This document shows, piece after piece, positions 1 to 10,914 of a stretch of 64,000 nucleotides of DNA. Position 1 is the first letter of the stretch, and each line of letters begins with the position of its first letter. The stretch lies in the NCBI GenBank assembly GCA_900074885.1, contig FJUW01000044.1, forward strand, positions 1-64,000. Reading direction: 5' to 3'. The translations under genes were made by a program, and so were the position numbers. Source of the stretch: Rhynchosporium graminicola (taxonomy: Eukaryota > Ascomycota > Leotiomycetes > Helotiales > Ploettnerulaceae). The notes below the pieces were generated by a model. It ran no database searches. It had not been told where the DNA came from and was given only the letters and a program-made list of their open reading frames with translations.

Positions 1-732
1 GTTAATTAGAATTAGAAAGACTTACCTAACTCTACTACGCTTACTGATAAGTTGAATACTTAGTAAGCTCTAGATTACGCTAATCGCTTACGCGACACCT
101 AGACTACTACTTAATCTAGCCTCTAACGTATATAAGCTAAGATATTCTAATCCTATAATCGCTCACGCCGTGAAGTCGACTTTACTATAGACGACCTTAT
201 CTAGCTAGATATACGCTACTTTATAAGTACTCGACTTAGTAAAAAACTCGACTTCTCGACTAACGGACCCTTCCGTATAATTAAAAAGGTCAGAAGCTCT
301 TATCGCCTAGAGCTCCCTGCTAGTATAAAAGTATATAACGTATTCCCTGCTACTAAGCTATAGAAGTATCTAAACGACCTCTTACTAGGATAAACCTTAC
401 TACTGCTACTACTTATTAATATCACTAGTAATAATAAATAGGAGATCGAAGATATACTTGCGTGCCGCAGGCAGCGTAATAGCTTCTTATACCGAGTTTC
501 CTAGTTAAATTAAGACGTCGATCTTATATAGTACGACGCTATAGATATTAAATACGCTCTCGCTAAGCTATAATAATTCCACCTTAATAACTTAACGTAA
601 GTTAGACCTCCTGCTAGATTACTTAATTAGCTAAAAGCTTTCTACGATAGAATTAATAATTACGACTACCTTAATAGTAATAAGGAGATAGACTAACGCT
701 CGAGGGCGAGCTTTTTTCGGAGGGGGGGGTAG
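1..732 (+). pseudogene. Ty3/gypsy polyprotein C-terminus (integrase end + chromodomain), RIP-degraded
   Basis: The plus strand reads as the end of a fungal gypsy polyprotein. Around 230-360 it gives a SKKLDF..NGPFRI segment followed by SYRLELPAS..VYNVFPA, the integrase C-terminal strand before the chromodomain. At 420-690 it gives a chromodomain-like stretch (EIEDILACRRQRN, LYRVSWLN, KYALAKL, PPARLLN) and an acidic NYDYL tail. Many Trp and Gln codons are now TAG or TAA, as expected from RIP, so no protein can be made. The frame ends in a G-rich polypurine tract (about 719-730), and an LTR-like start TATAACGAC follows at 733. The 5' part lies outside the window. The family call is firm; exact ends are approximate. 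Confidence 0.8.
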
Positions 733-1215
733 TATAACGACTAGTCAGGTTTAGAGGTCTCTCCCTATTAGTAGAAACACTTACTGCTAAGCGAGATTAC
801 ACGAGTAGAGTTTAGGGGCCCCTTTTTATATATATACTTCTATTCTCTCTCTACTTCTTTACTCCTTAGTTATAGATTCTTAAGTGATTCTTACTACTTT
901 ATATTTATAGTAATATAAGGTCTTATTACTCAGGTAGTTTTAAGACCTTTCTAGAGTAAGCGTCATAGATACCTTCGAGGCATAAAGACGATAAGTTACT
1001 AAGCTAGTAGTATAATAAGTAAATATAACTACTACCTTAACCGGTAGGATCGAAGATATAGAAGCACGACGAAATATACTACTAGTGCTACTAGTAGCAC
1101 TAACTCCTATCGATATAATACGATCGATAACCCCGGAACTACTTACGATAATAAAGTAACGTATATTAAAACCCGAAAGGTTCGACGGTACTAACTTAGC
1201 CTTATACCCTGTGAA
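733..1215 (+). mobile_element. Putative LTR start followed by a gypsy gag fragment
   Basis: Directly after the polypurine tract, position 733 begins TATAACGAC, the same nine bases that open the inner-element LTR at 42929, so 733 to about 930 is probably a decayed LTR whose end I cannot fix. From about 940 to 1210 the plus strand matches fungal gypsy gag, including KPERFDGTNLALYP near 1160-1210. A related copy lies on the minus strand at 8040-8320. Homology to gag stops abruptly at about 1215 and is replaced by unrelated sequence. An 109-codon open frame on the opposite strand here is a shadow. Confidence 0.55.
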
Positions 1216-1499
1216 AATTGAGGGTGGAAATCGGCCAAAGGTCAGAATAACAGAATAATACGTGATCAATTTGACTTGCTTTACTTACTTGAAGAGAGCT
1301 AACTACAGGAGAGATTCTAGCTACTTATATAGCTATATGAGCTCTCTAGAATATTCTATACTACGTAATACAGAACTCCATAGAAGAAGACACGTATACC
1401 GTAGAATCATACTACGTCAGTAGAAACCTCTAGAAGTACGATATACGTACTAGAGAGTAGTAGAACTCTATCGAGAACCTTCATAGTAACTCTAATAGA

Positions 1500-1680
1500 G
1501 TATGCAGGGTATAGGCTATAGATAAGGTACAGGGTATAGGTGCCAGGTACAACAAGGTATATGCGCAAGGTACTGAACCAGGTACTAAGACCATGTACTG
1601 ACAAGGTACAGGGTGTGTATGCCGATGCAGGCAAAACTGACCAAGGTACTGGTAAACTGACCAAGGTACTGGTTACAAAT
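1500..1680. repeat. Degenerate GGTAC-rich minisatellite
   Basis: GGTAC or AGGTA occurs about ten times in 180 bp with irregular 10-25 bp spacing. Two adjacent copies of the 17-mer AAACTGACCAAGGTACT lie around 1633-1667. CpA and TpG dinucleotides survive here, unlike in the TA-rich sequence on both sides, so this patch escaped or post-dates the RIP that hit its neighbours. It sits between a gag fragment and an integrase fragment. No coding role is apparent. Confidence 0.55.
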
Positions 1681-1749
1681 CCAACAAGAAGAAGAAGTCT
1701 CGCGATTATAGAACGAATCCCTATAAATTAAAGAACTCTAAATAGTTAA

Positions 1750-3305
1750 TAAAGCCGCCTCGGATAATAATACTACTGCTACTATCTTTATACCGCTTAA
1801 AGAACTCTAGTTATAAGTAGAATAAGCTAATAGTATATATTAAGGAGTAGCTAAAGTAGTACGCGATAAGTAGCTCGTCTTCCTTATTATACTGAAATTG
1901 AAAATATTAGTATTAGAGTACTTGCTATCAGAAGTAAGTAAACTATAATTCCGAGGTAGGCTATAAGTACCTGATTCCGAAGAACTATATACGAAGTTAA
2001 TCTAAGCGATATATAATACTAAGATATATAGATACTTAGGACGAGATTTAATTACTATTACTATAAGTCGAGAGTTCTTCTAGCTATAGATATCAGAAGA
2101 TATAAGAAGGTTTATTCGGAACTATAACGCTTATAGAAGGAATAAGATATAGCGAGACTAAAGGTAAGGACTCCTTAAGCTACTACTATTACTAGACTAG
2201 ATCTGGTAAGAATTTTCTATCGATTTTATTATCGACCTTTTAGAAAGTGAAAGATATACTAACTTAATTATAATTACTAATTAGCTTAAGAAGGAAATTA
2301 TATATAATAGATTACTATTAATTAACGTAGAAGCTATAGTAAAATAGTTTATATAAGTCTACAATAGATAATACGTATTACTATATATAATTATATCCGA
2401 CTAAGGGAAATAGTTCGTCGGAATATTATAGATATAAGTATATACTTTACTAGGGATTACGCGACGCCTCTCTATAGCTTATTACCCGGAAACCGATAGC
2501 TCTATAGAGAGGATAAACTAGACGCTAGAGACGTATTTACGTATATTTATATACTTCGCATAAGACGATTAGTTTAACGTATTACTATTAGTAGAAGTAG
2601 TAATTAATAATTAAGACGCTATATTAATAAGAGTAAGCCCTTTCTTTCTGACTTATAGTTACTATATATAATACGTCGATTTGAATATCGAAGACGAACC
2701 TACTATTACTACTAACTGCTTACTTATTTAAAAGGCGGACATAATCTTAAAGAAGCTATAAGATACTAGGGAATAAGTATAGATAGTAATAGTAATAGCG
2801 TAATAAGTTTAAGAAGAGATTACTAATCGCTACTACTAATAAGCCCCGGAGTTTAAAGTTAGAGATAAAGTCTAGTTAAGTTTACGGAATATTCGTACGA
2901 ATCGACCCGCGAAGAAACTCGATATAAAGTAAGCTAAGTATATAGTACTCGAAGCAGTAGGATTATATAGCTACTACTTAGATACGCCGCCGGGAATATA
3001 TGATATTTTTCATATATAACTATTACGCTTAGCTACTACTAACCTATTGCCGAGCTAAGTATAGGATGACTTATAGCTACTGCTACTACTAGTAGTGGAC
3101 GAAGACAAGTTCGAAGTGGAAGAAATCCTAGCGGAGAGATCTTTTCGAAGTGGAGCCTAAAGGAAAAAGAAGTATCTAGTTAAATAGATAAGTTATATAA
3201 GGCTAATATAGGAACCGGAAGCAGCTCTTACTACTACTATAGCACTTGATAAGTAGAAGGAGAAGAATAGACTTAATAGCCCTAACCTCGAAACAGGAGG
3301 GGGGT
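1750..3305 (+). pseudogene. Ty3/gypsy integrase + chromodomain, RIP-degraded, RT region deleted
   Basis: Read on the plus strand, an H2C2 zinc-binding module lies near 2080-2150 (RRFIRNYNAYRRNKI). It is followed by an integrase core (FSIDFIIDLLESERYTNL; ITRRLSIAYYPETDSS near 2450-2500), KVRDKV*LSLRNIRTNRPAKKLD near 2860-2920 and PPGIYDIFHI near 2990-3020, then a chromodomain and a NLETGGG end at 3285-3305. Most internal stops fit CAG/CAA-to-TAG/TAA or TGG-to-TAG changes. The protease, RT and RNase H regions expected between gag (ends about 1215) and integrase are absent, so this copy carries an internal deletion. Confidence 0.8.
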
Positions 3306-3307
3306 AA

Positions 3308-3530
3308 TATAATAAGTTATACCTATTAGTATGCTTAACGCCTGAGGCGTCTACGCTAGTACCTGACGTATTATTATACGTGTTCTAATACTACTACTAC
3401 TAGCGGCTGCAGTATTATCTTTTCTTAGAAGAGAGACTCTTATTCCTCTCTTTCCTCCTTAGTTAATTCTCCTTATAATACAGATAAGCTTTTGCACTAT
3501 ATACTTTGCATCCGCCCCGTGATAATAAGG
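3308..3530 (+). mobile_element. 3' LTR of the gypsy copy ending at 3305 (heavily RIPped)
   Basis: A G-rich polypurine tract (about 3296-3305) precedes TATAATAAG at 3308. From here to about 3530 the sequence is homologous to the reverse complement of about 9490-9715. Where the distal copy begins TGTGACGGGTTGCACCCG, this copy has TATAATAAGTTATACCTA; every difference in that stretch is G-to-A or C-to-T. The shared core includes ATGCTTAACGCCTGAGGCGT. The right end is approximate. Confidence 0.7.
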
Positions 3531-3539
3531 TCGCAGATC

Positions 3540-6500
3540 GTTTAAGCTTTCTCTTTAGTAATCGTAATTCTTTCCTTTAGTGAAAAGATATAGAATTCAT
3601 CTTTATTAAAATATATATTCCGCGTAATAATAATCCTTTAAAGTATAAGAACCTAGATCTTATAGATATTAGAGGCTATATAGCTAACTAAATACTTAAT
3701 ATAAGCTCTTACTAAGATTTTAAACGCTCGATTTTCCTATCTTTTTATCCTTTCCTTTATTAATAGGTATACTTTATATCTATGTATATAAATTAAGCTT
3801 TAATTTAGTCTAAAATCTATAGTTAGGCGAGTAATAATAACTAGATCGTAAAATCGGAAATAGTTACGAAACTATCTATTATTCTCTTTAAGAAGTGATC
3901 TCTAATTATTCCCCCTCCTAAGTAATCTATTAAATAGATAAGTAGTAGCTAAAGCGCACTTAAGACCTAGGAAATCTGGAAGATTAGCTAATAGTTATAT
4001 ATAGATTCCTTTAGATATTACTTCCGATCTTACTCTTTTAATTCTACTATTTAGCTTATAAGTATAAGCTAGTAAAAGCTCGATCTCGATTCCGAGTCTT
4101 AAATACTACTTTAATAGCATATAAATCCTTGAATTATTATAACCGCCTTCTCCTAATTATATTTAAATATACAGATAGCGAGGCTAAATTACCTCCTTAC
4201 CTAAGCTTCGAAAGCTTTAAGACACTCGAAGATTTCATTATATTCCTTAGTTTTCAAAGTAAAAGTAATAATTAGTCTATTATATTCGCACTTAATCAGA
4301 AGTAACTATAATCTCCCCTAGTATACTAGATAGTCGAATAGATCTTATATTATCCTCTAAAATAAACAAGGGGATTTCCTTTCCGGTAGCTATCTAGAGA
4401 TCTTTTATTAAGTATATATTACTATATAATACTCGTATTTATACTTTCTTACCCCTTCGGTAATTATAACTCCTTAAGTATAGCTTATAAGCTTCCTAAG
4501 AGTATCTAGTGCAAAGTAACTAGCTCTTAGATACTATATCTTTTCGGAATCCTTTCTATTAATTACTCTTTAAGCTAATTTAGTAATAGATCTTTTAATA
4601 GATAGATCTAAAGATATATGAATTTATATTAGGTAGATTACTATACCTACTGCACTTAAAGGAGGGAGTTATTTTGAAAATACTTTATATTTAAAGAATA
4701 CTAGATTCTGTTTTCGTTTAAGCTTTCGAATAACTAGGTAAGAGATCTATAGAATTCCTTCTTCTCCCTAGGGTAAAGTATAATCTAATCTATAGTACTA
4801 AATACCTAAGTCTAATAATCGAGCTTCTAAGATAATATTAGTATAAAAACTATCTATTACTATAATATTATAGAGCTTAAGATTAAAGTACTTTCTATCC
4901 GGTCCTAAAAGGACCCCTTTTATTAGCTAAGTTCCGCGCCCGCTAATAGGGATTTAGAAGGTTCTACTCTCTATATAATTATTAATCCCTAATTTAACGA
5001 AAGATCCTTTAACTAAGAGATTACGATTATTAACTAGGTTCGTAGCTCTATAGTTATTAAGTAAGGTAGATTAAGAGAGCGGATAAGCTCTACTCTTAAC
5101 TAGAAAGATACCTAGTAATTCTATAAGCTCCTAATTATTATCTAAGAAAGGTATAATAACTAGTTCTATTTTCTTTCTACCTCGTTTTATATTTTTATCT
5201 AAGATATTCCTAGGGAAGCTTAACTTATACTTTAAATCTCCTAATACTTTACTAAGGAGATCTTAAGTAGCTTAAGAGATCAGGCGATCTATTCTATAGC
5301 TAGCTCAGAGATCTTTCTATTTACTAGAGATAAATCGTTAGCGTATTACTATACTAACCTCTAGATCTTAAGCTTTAACTATAATTAGAGTACTATCTTT
5401 ACTAGTAGTATAGACTTATCTATATATAGCGAGCTATAATTTAGTATAATCTATTAGTTTCTAAGTATAAAGTCTATCTTTTAAGTAAGAGTATATATAC
5501 TCGATTCGATCTGATCTCCCGGTAGCTACGCTAGATAAGGTATTTTTAGTAGTACCTCGAGATCCGAGCGTTAAGAAAACGCCTTAACCTTTAGTTATAC
5601 TACTCTAAAACTCCTAATATATATAATTAACTTAACTTATATAGAACTCCTTTACGAGCTCCTTAAGGGTATATAGAGAGGGTTTTCCGTATAGCTTAGC
5701 TCTTTAATACTCGATCAGAAGGCTATTTACCTAGAAATAATCGAAAGATTTAACTATATTTAGGAAATCTATAATTCTAAGAGATCTTTTATTATCTAGG
5801 ACCTTATAAAGTATATAATCTCTGATTAAAGCTTAAAGTTTAATAATCTAAGCTTAAGGATTCGAGTTACTACCTCTTCCTTTACCTCTAGCGGATACTC
5901 CTATGGTAAGATAAAGTTTATAAGCTTTCTATACGTTAGATTAAATGATCGTATTAATTTAATAGAGCTCCTATCTTAAGGCTCGAAGAAGGCATTAAAG
6001 GTTTACTCTCTTTTCGACTAGTAATCCCTTAATCGCTAAGGCTCAATAAGTAAGTAATATTAACTTCTTAATCTATATATAGATTTTAGCGTAAGTAAGA
6101 GCTTTCTAGCTATAAGTAGCGAGATTAAATGTAAATTACTTATTTTCGATCTTTACTTCAGATTTTCGAGACGCTATAATAATTATAACCGACTTTTTAG
6201 GTTTAGCTAAGATAAGGCGTATAGGAGTTATATCGAGTACCTAAATCGTGTCTCGAGTGCTTCTAGTTAGCTTAGAAATCTGCTCTTTAGCCTATTGAAC
6301 TAATTTAAGCTCTTAAGCTTTTATTTCTATATTGAAATCTACTTTAGAGCTTTAATTCTCGCTATCTCTTATAGCTATCTTAATCTGATCTGAAGGAGCT
6401 CGGCAGAAGATACTTAATCTAGTAGATCTAGATCTATATATTACTATACCCTAATTATTCTAGCTATAAATTAAACATAGGAAATCTAATCTAGCTATTA

Positions 6501-6945
6501 CTCTAGCTTCTTATAGACTATTTTATTACTAAGATTAAGTAAATCGTCGGAAAGATCTTTAAAAGATATGATGAAGTAGTTGAAAAGCTATAAGGAGCTT
6601 ATAGAATATTAATTAATATATTATAAAAGGCCTGAATAAGTGACTCTAGTGATCAAAAGCTAGATTAAAGCTTTACTTCTATATATATAATAGGTAGCTT
6701 TAAAAGCGATATATTAATATATAGCTCTTAACTATAGTATAACAGTAAGGCAGGCTTTATTAGTTATAAAAGATCACTTTAAGGTATCAGGAGATAGAGA
6801 ATTAAAGTAGTCTCTGAATATTAATTATAGAGAGCGTTATATCTTCAGAAGAAAGAGAGAAAGCTTACTTTAAATATATAAGGAGATCATATGAGTATAC
6901 ACTAGGCTATGCAGGTGATTAAACATAACGTGACTATGCATAACA
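3540..6945 (-). mobile_element. Ty1/copia retrotransposon fragment (5' part through integrase), RIP-degraded
   Basis: The minus strand gives copia landmarks in order. A gag-like region lies at about 6500-5850. An aspartic-protease-like region near 5030-4760 includes LLVKGSFVKLG, GRGTQLIKG and FYTNIILEARLLDLG. A pre-integrase/integrase region at about 4600-3600 includes YLRASYFALDTLRKLI and near 3750 AYIKYLVSYIASNIYKIWVL, resembling the copia motif A.IGYLVGYD..NI.RIW. A TGTTATGCATAG start at 6945 reading left may be the 5' LTR. RT and RNase H are missing: the fragment is cut off at the LTR ending near 3530. Boundaries are approximate, and stops are scattered at RIP-type positions. Confidence 0.65.
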
Positions 6946-7149
6946 GGTGAAAGTATACGATATATTTCTATAATAAGACTTCTTTCTCCTTTAAATGAAC
7001 TTATTTCGATAAGGGAAATAAGGAAACGCTAGAGATAATAGTAAGTAGTAAAGCGAGAATTAATAATACTATATAAAAAGCACTTAGTATTAAGTAGAGT
7101 TTTAATATAATACTCTTTATTAATTATTATAAATACTAAGAAAAGGGGC
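6946..7149. other. TA-rich spacer between copia and gypsy fragments
   Basis: Two hundred bases of TA-rich sequence between the presumed copia 5' end and the minus-strand gag. It contains no gene-like frame that I can see. Confidence 0.4.
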
Positions 7150-8330
7150 TCTATTTATTATATCCTTAAACTAATCTTAAGCTTCTACTATTACTATCTA
7201 ATTAACTTCCTTTTACTTCTATTAGCGATTTTAAATAGAAGTTATTCTTTTCCCGAGCTCTTTAACTTAGAGCTTAATCCTTTTATCTCGACTTCTTTTA
7301 GCTTTAACTTCTTTATTTTCTTCTTAGCTATTATTACTTAGCTTTTTGTCTTCTTAGTTATAGCGAGTTTTATACAGTAGTTACGAACTATATATCTATC
7401 TTATCTATAGTAAAAATAAAGCCGCTCTGCTTTCTTTCTCTCGATCTCTATAGAGCTTACTTATTAGAGTTCCTTCTTTATTATTATAACTATAGTAGTA
7501 GTAGGAGTTACTTCTTAATCTATCGAGTTTACTACTTATTAGTTTATCTTAGGAAACTACTCTTATATTTACTTCTATTAGTCTGCTTTAGCTAATAGCT
7601 TCTTAACTTCAGCTAGCTAGTTACTAACTATACGTAATTACAAATAGTACTCTTCGTATAATTATTCTTCTTTTATACTAATAGTACTATAGACTAAGGT
7701 AATAGTAATAGTAGCCTTTAAGTAACTCTTCTTAATTACGTCTACTTAGTCTTATTCTTCTGCTTCGAGGATTAGCTAATTGAAATTATTAAGGAATTCG
7801 TTCAAAGGATAAGTTCCTTACTTAATCTTATTTAGCTAGCTTATAGCTTTCTATTAGTAGTAGAAGTTACGAAAAGCAGTAGCTATCTATTGAAATAGCC
7901 CTTCGACTATTAACTACTCTTATCGTTAAGTAAAGCTTATCTATAGGTAGATTTAGCTTTTAGTCTCGCCCGAGAGATAGTTAAACGCGTATTATATTCG
8001 TTTCCTCTTATTATTAATAATAATAGTATTAATCTCTAGCTTCGCTCGTAAGATGCCCTCGAATTAAGAGTATAAGGCTAAGTCGGTACTATCGAACTTC
8101 TCGGGTTTCGGTATATATTACTTCGTAGCTATAGTTAGCTTCGGAGTTATCGACTATATTATATCGTTTAGAGTTAGTACTACTAGTAGTACTAGCTATA
8201 CGTTTCGTTATTCTATATCTTCGATCCTATTAGCTAAAGTAGCTATCGAACTTACTTATTATACTACTAGCTTAGTAACTTATTGTTTTAATGCCTCGAA
8301 GGCATCTAGTAGCTACTAGAGGAGCTATTC
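7150..8330 (-). pseudogene. Ty3/gypsy gag, RIP-degraded, opposite orientation to the copy at 940
   Basis: On the minus strand the sequence near 8050-8130 gives KPEKFDSTDLALYS, then FEGILRAKLEI, a YAFNYLSGE segment and a Lys-rich stretch, which is the fungal gypsy gag order. A basic region near 7370-7450 could be the old CCHC knuckle. The 8040-8320 part is homologous to the plus-strand fragment at 940-1210, so two copies of one family lie head to head around the copia piece. Stops interrupt the frame throughout. Confidence 0.65.
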
Positions 8331-8394
8331 TTCTGCTACTATGAACTATAAATCCTAGTGTCGTTATAATTACTACCTGTATAATAGTCGTATA

Positions 8395-8628
8395 AATAGC
8401 CGGATCTACTATATATAGTCCGAGGCGTTTATTCTATATCGTAAGTAAAGTAGCCGGATCTACAGCAGGACCAGGGTACTAACTTTCTTACTATATCGTA
8501 AGTAAAGTAGCCGGATCTACTATATATAGTCCGAGGCGTCTGTCTCTATATTATAAGTAAAGTAGCCGGATCTACTATATATAGTCCGAGGCGTCTGTCT
8601 CTATATTATAGGTATACGTATAGTAATA
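8395..8628. repeat. Tandem repeat, unit about 57 bp (CCGGATCTACTATATATAG core)
   Basis: Four units share AAGTAAAGTAGCCGGATCTAC, TATATATAGTCCGAGGCGT and CTATATTATA segments: a partial first copy at about 8397-8430, one interrupted by a different 40-bp tail, and two nearly identical 57-bp units at about 8500-8613. A further divergent unit lies at about 9313-9375, beyond the miniature LTR element. The array is in the presumed 5' leader of the minus-strand gypsy copy. Confidence 0.7.
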
Positions 8629-8633
8629 GTAAG

Positions 8634-9231
8634 TGTAATGGTCACGTGGTAGTCGATTGTATATGTACGGTGTTAAGCGTATACTGCTTGCGCAGTATAT
8701 TGTGATCTTTTGGTCCAGATGGCGTAGTTAGTAAGAGCTTAACCTTAACCCCGTTACAGAATATACTGCGCAACCGGTCTTCTGGTAGAGTACCTCTGAG
8801 CACGGGGCGTATAACGCACATGGCGCGTGGCGCATATGGCGCAGAATCAGTCGGCCTAGCGTAAAGCGCAGAGCTTGATATGCTATATTATAACCTGCGG
8901 GTACCTCTGAGCACTGAGACGCACGTAACATGTTCAAACTGCCTACGTCAGGCTAATAAGGGGTGATAGTATCGACTTCGAGATCTCGCGTATCAGTACA
9001 TTACGTCATAACCCTTAGGGGTTTAACGTAGTATATCAGTCGGCGTAGTCACGGCAATTCTTCGGCCTAAGGCGCTCGAGGGCGAGCTTACTAAGAGGGG
9101 AGATATTGTAATAGTCACGTGGTAGTCGATTGTATATGTACGGTGTTAAGCGTATACTGCTTGCGCAGTATATTATGATCTTTTAGTCCAGATAGCGTAG
9201 TTAGTGAGAGCTTAACCTTAACCCCGTTACA
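8634..9231 (+). mobile_element. Miniature LTR element (TRIM-like), 598 bp, 125-bp LTRs, TSD GTAAG
   Basis: Two 125-bp direct repeats, 8634-8758 and 9107-9231, both begin TGTAAT and end GTTACA, giving canonical TG...CA ends. They differ at five positions, all G/A transitions at TpG/TpA sites. GTAAG occurs immediately before the left copy (8629-8633) and immediately after the right copy (9232-9236), a perfect 5-bp target-site duplication. The 348-bp interior carries a purine-rich tract, AAGAGGGGAGATA, against the right LTR, which sets the orientation as plus. It also contains CTCGAGGGCGAGCTT, seen near the 3' end of other gypsy elements here. No coding capacity is visible, so the element would have been non-autonomous. 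A primer-binding site is not obvious. Confidence 0.85.
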
Positions 9232-9480
9232 GTAAGGCTAGAGTACTAGCTTTCTTACGTACGTATATTATCTACTGCTCGAAAGCAGATCCTCCTTTAT
9301 TTAACTAAGAATATCAAGCGTAAGTAAGGCAGCCGGATCTATAGTATATAATCCGAGGCGTCTATCTCCGTATCGTAGGTATACGTATAGTAATAGTAAG
9401 GCTAAGGTACTAGCTTTCTTACGTACATATATTATCTATTGCTCGAAAGCAGATCCTCCTTTATTTAGTTAAGAATATTA
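9232..9480. repeat. Direct repeat of about 100 bp in the gypsy leader
   Basis: A block containing GTACTAGCTTTCTTACGTAC, ATATTATCT, GCTCGAAAGCAGATCCTCC and TTTATTTA occurs twice (about 9240-9305 and 9408-9475). The two copies are separated by a divergent unit of the 57-bp repeat. The arrangement fits slippage or segmental duplication in the 5' leader of the minus-strand gypsy copy. Confidence 0.6.
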
Positions 9481-9489
9481 AGAATAAGT

Positions 9490-9715
9490 TAATTCTAATA
9501 TTATAGGGCGAATATAAAGTATATAATATAAAAGCTCGTCTGTATTATAAGGAGAATTAACTAAGGAGGGAAAGGAGGAATAAGAGTCTCCTATCTAACA
9601 AAAGATAATACCGCGGCCGCTAGTAGTAGTAGCATTAGAACACGTATAATAATACGTCAGGTACTAGCGTAAACGCCTCAGGCGTTAAGCATACTAACGG
9701 GTGCAACCCGTCACA
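9490..9715 (-). mobile_element. 5' LTR of the minus-strand gypsy copy (lightly RIPped)
   Basis: Reading the minus strand from 9715, the LTR opens TGTGACGGGTTGCACCCG and continues through the same core as 3308-3530 in inverted orientation. CpA/TpG sites that are converted in the copy at 3308 are largely intact here. A second similar start (TGTGACGGATTGCGCCC) lies immediately upstream at about 9733, so the true first base may be there. The inner end is approximate. Confidence 0.7.
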
Positions 9716-9735
9716 GGGCGCAATCCGTCACAGGA

Positions 9736-10914
9736 TCAGAGAATAGAGGAAATTTTGTTACAGGAATTTTATGAGTCATATAAGCTTAAAATAAAGTATA
9801 ATAAAGTATAATAAGAGATAATAATTATAGATCGCTTATACTATAGGAGGGTACTTGTGTAATTATGTAAGAGAGTACTAGCAAGGAATGTAGCTATTTT
9901 AGTTATTAGAGGAAAGAGTAAATCATAGTAGCTGTAGATATAAGTTCGTGAAATATACTATAGTTAGCAAATCAAATGAAAGTATAAAGAGAGAATCATA
10001 AAATAAATAGTCGAAGTTAGAGAATAGTTAAGGTCATTACTTAGTTATTGCGAGGTATGACGAAAACGGAAGGATTTGAAGTGTTCAACTAGTAAACGAG
10101 CTTCCTGGCACGCCGCCCTTGAACCTCGACTATAGCACTTTATCCGAAATGAGGAGTATACGTATGCGAACTCTATATCTAAAGTCTATATCTAAAGCTA
10201 CACAATTTGGAGTTGCAGAACCGGGCGGTGAGCCAAAACCTAGGGCCTGTACCTCCACAAGTAAGCAATAGCCAGCTACCTGTGACGCTCTAAACACTTA
10301 ATTTCATCAAACCTAGTGTGTGCAATACATACTACAGTATGCGGCTGAGTAAATGGCCAGTCTCTGGGATGGTCGTGGGGCTAAGTAAGACATATCTATA
10401 CATATATGAGTTTTCACATTCAGACCTCATATTCCAATCAAAACCCTGGAGTGACTTACCCCATCCCTCACATGAAAGGTTCAAACTCGCGCTGTTATAC
10501 ACGAGCAAGGGTAAGGAAGAAGGTTGACAGTGGGTCTCGCCCTCCCTTTGTCGAGCAGCGAGGCTATCTCTCCAATCAACAATCAAGAAGTCAAGGTTTC
10601 GCTCCTCAAGATGAAGAATAACACATTAGAGAGGGCGAGACCTATTATCAACCCCCCTTTCGTACAGAATTAATGTTTAGAGTAGGGAGAAGAGGAAATG
10701 CTAGCGACCAAATGGCAGAATCGTTTCCTCAAAGCGTAAAAACACGATGTCCAATCAGATGATATCAGCTAGGCTGTGTTAATCCGCATACGCGTATCAT
10801 GAAGTGATAAATAGACATAGGCTCTCTGCTCAATCTGTGGCCACAAGCACACCCATTCCACAAACACACCCATTCCACAAACACGCTCGCACCGACCCAT
10901 TCATCATCTCAATC
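9736..10914. other. Transition from repeat block to gene-bearing sequence
   Basis: 9736-10080 is still TA-rich with no recognisable element. From about 10080 base composition becomes ordinary. Short overlapping open frames exist on both strands at 10318-10621, but none has a convincing start, splice pattern or family motif, so I do not call a gene. The direct repeat ACACACCCATTCCACAAACA lies just upstream of the next gene (about 10845-10885), probably in its promoter or 5' UTR. Confidence 0.5.

Noticed and set aside
940..1269. 109-codon minus-strand frame in the first repeat block
   Set aside because: The plus strand of the same bases matches gypsy gag, so the minus frame is an artefact of RIP, which removes Gln/Trp codons on one strand.
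8728..8937. 69-codon minus-strand frame inside the miniature LTR element
   Set aside because: It spans an LTR boundary and has no motif. It is not evidence that the element codes for protein.
1..10000. CRISPR array or bacterial-type repeats suggested by the short tandem repeats at 8.4-8.6 kb
   Set aside because: Units are contiguous without unique spacers, and the context is a fungal retrotransposon leader.
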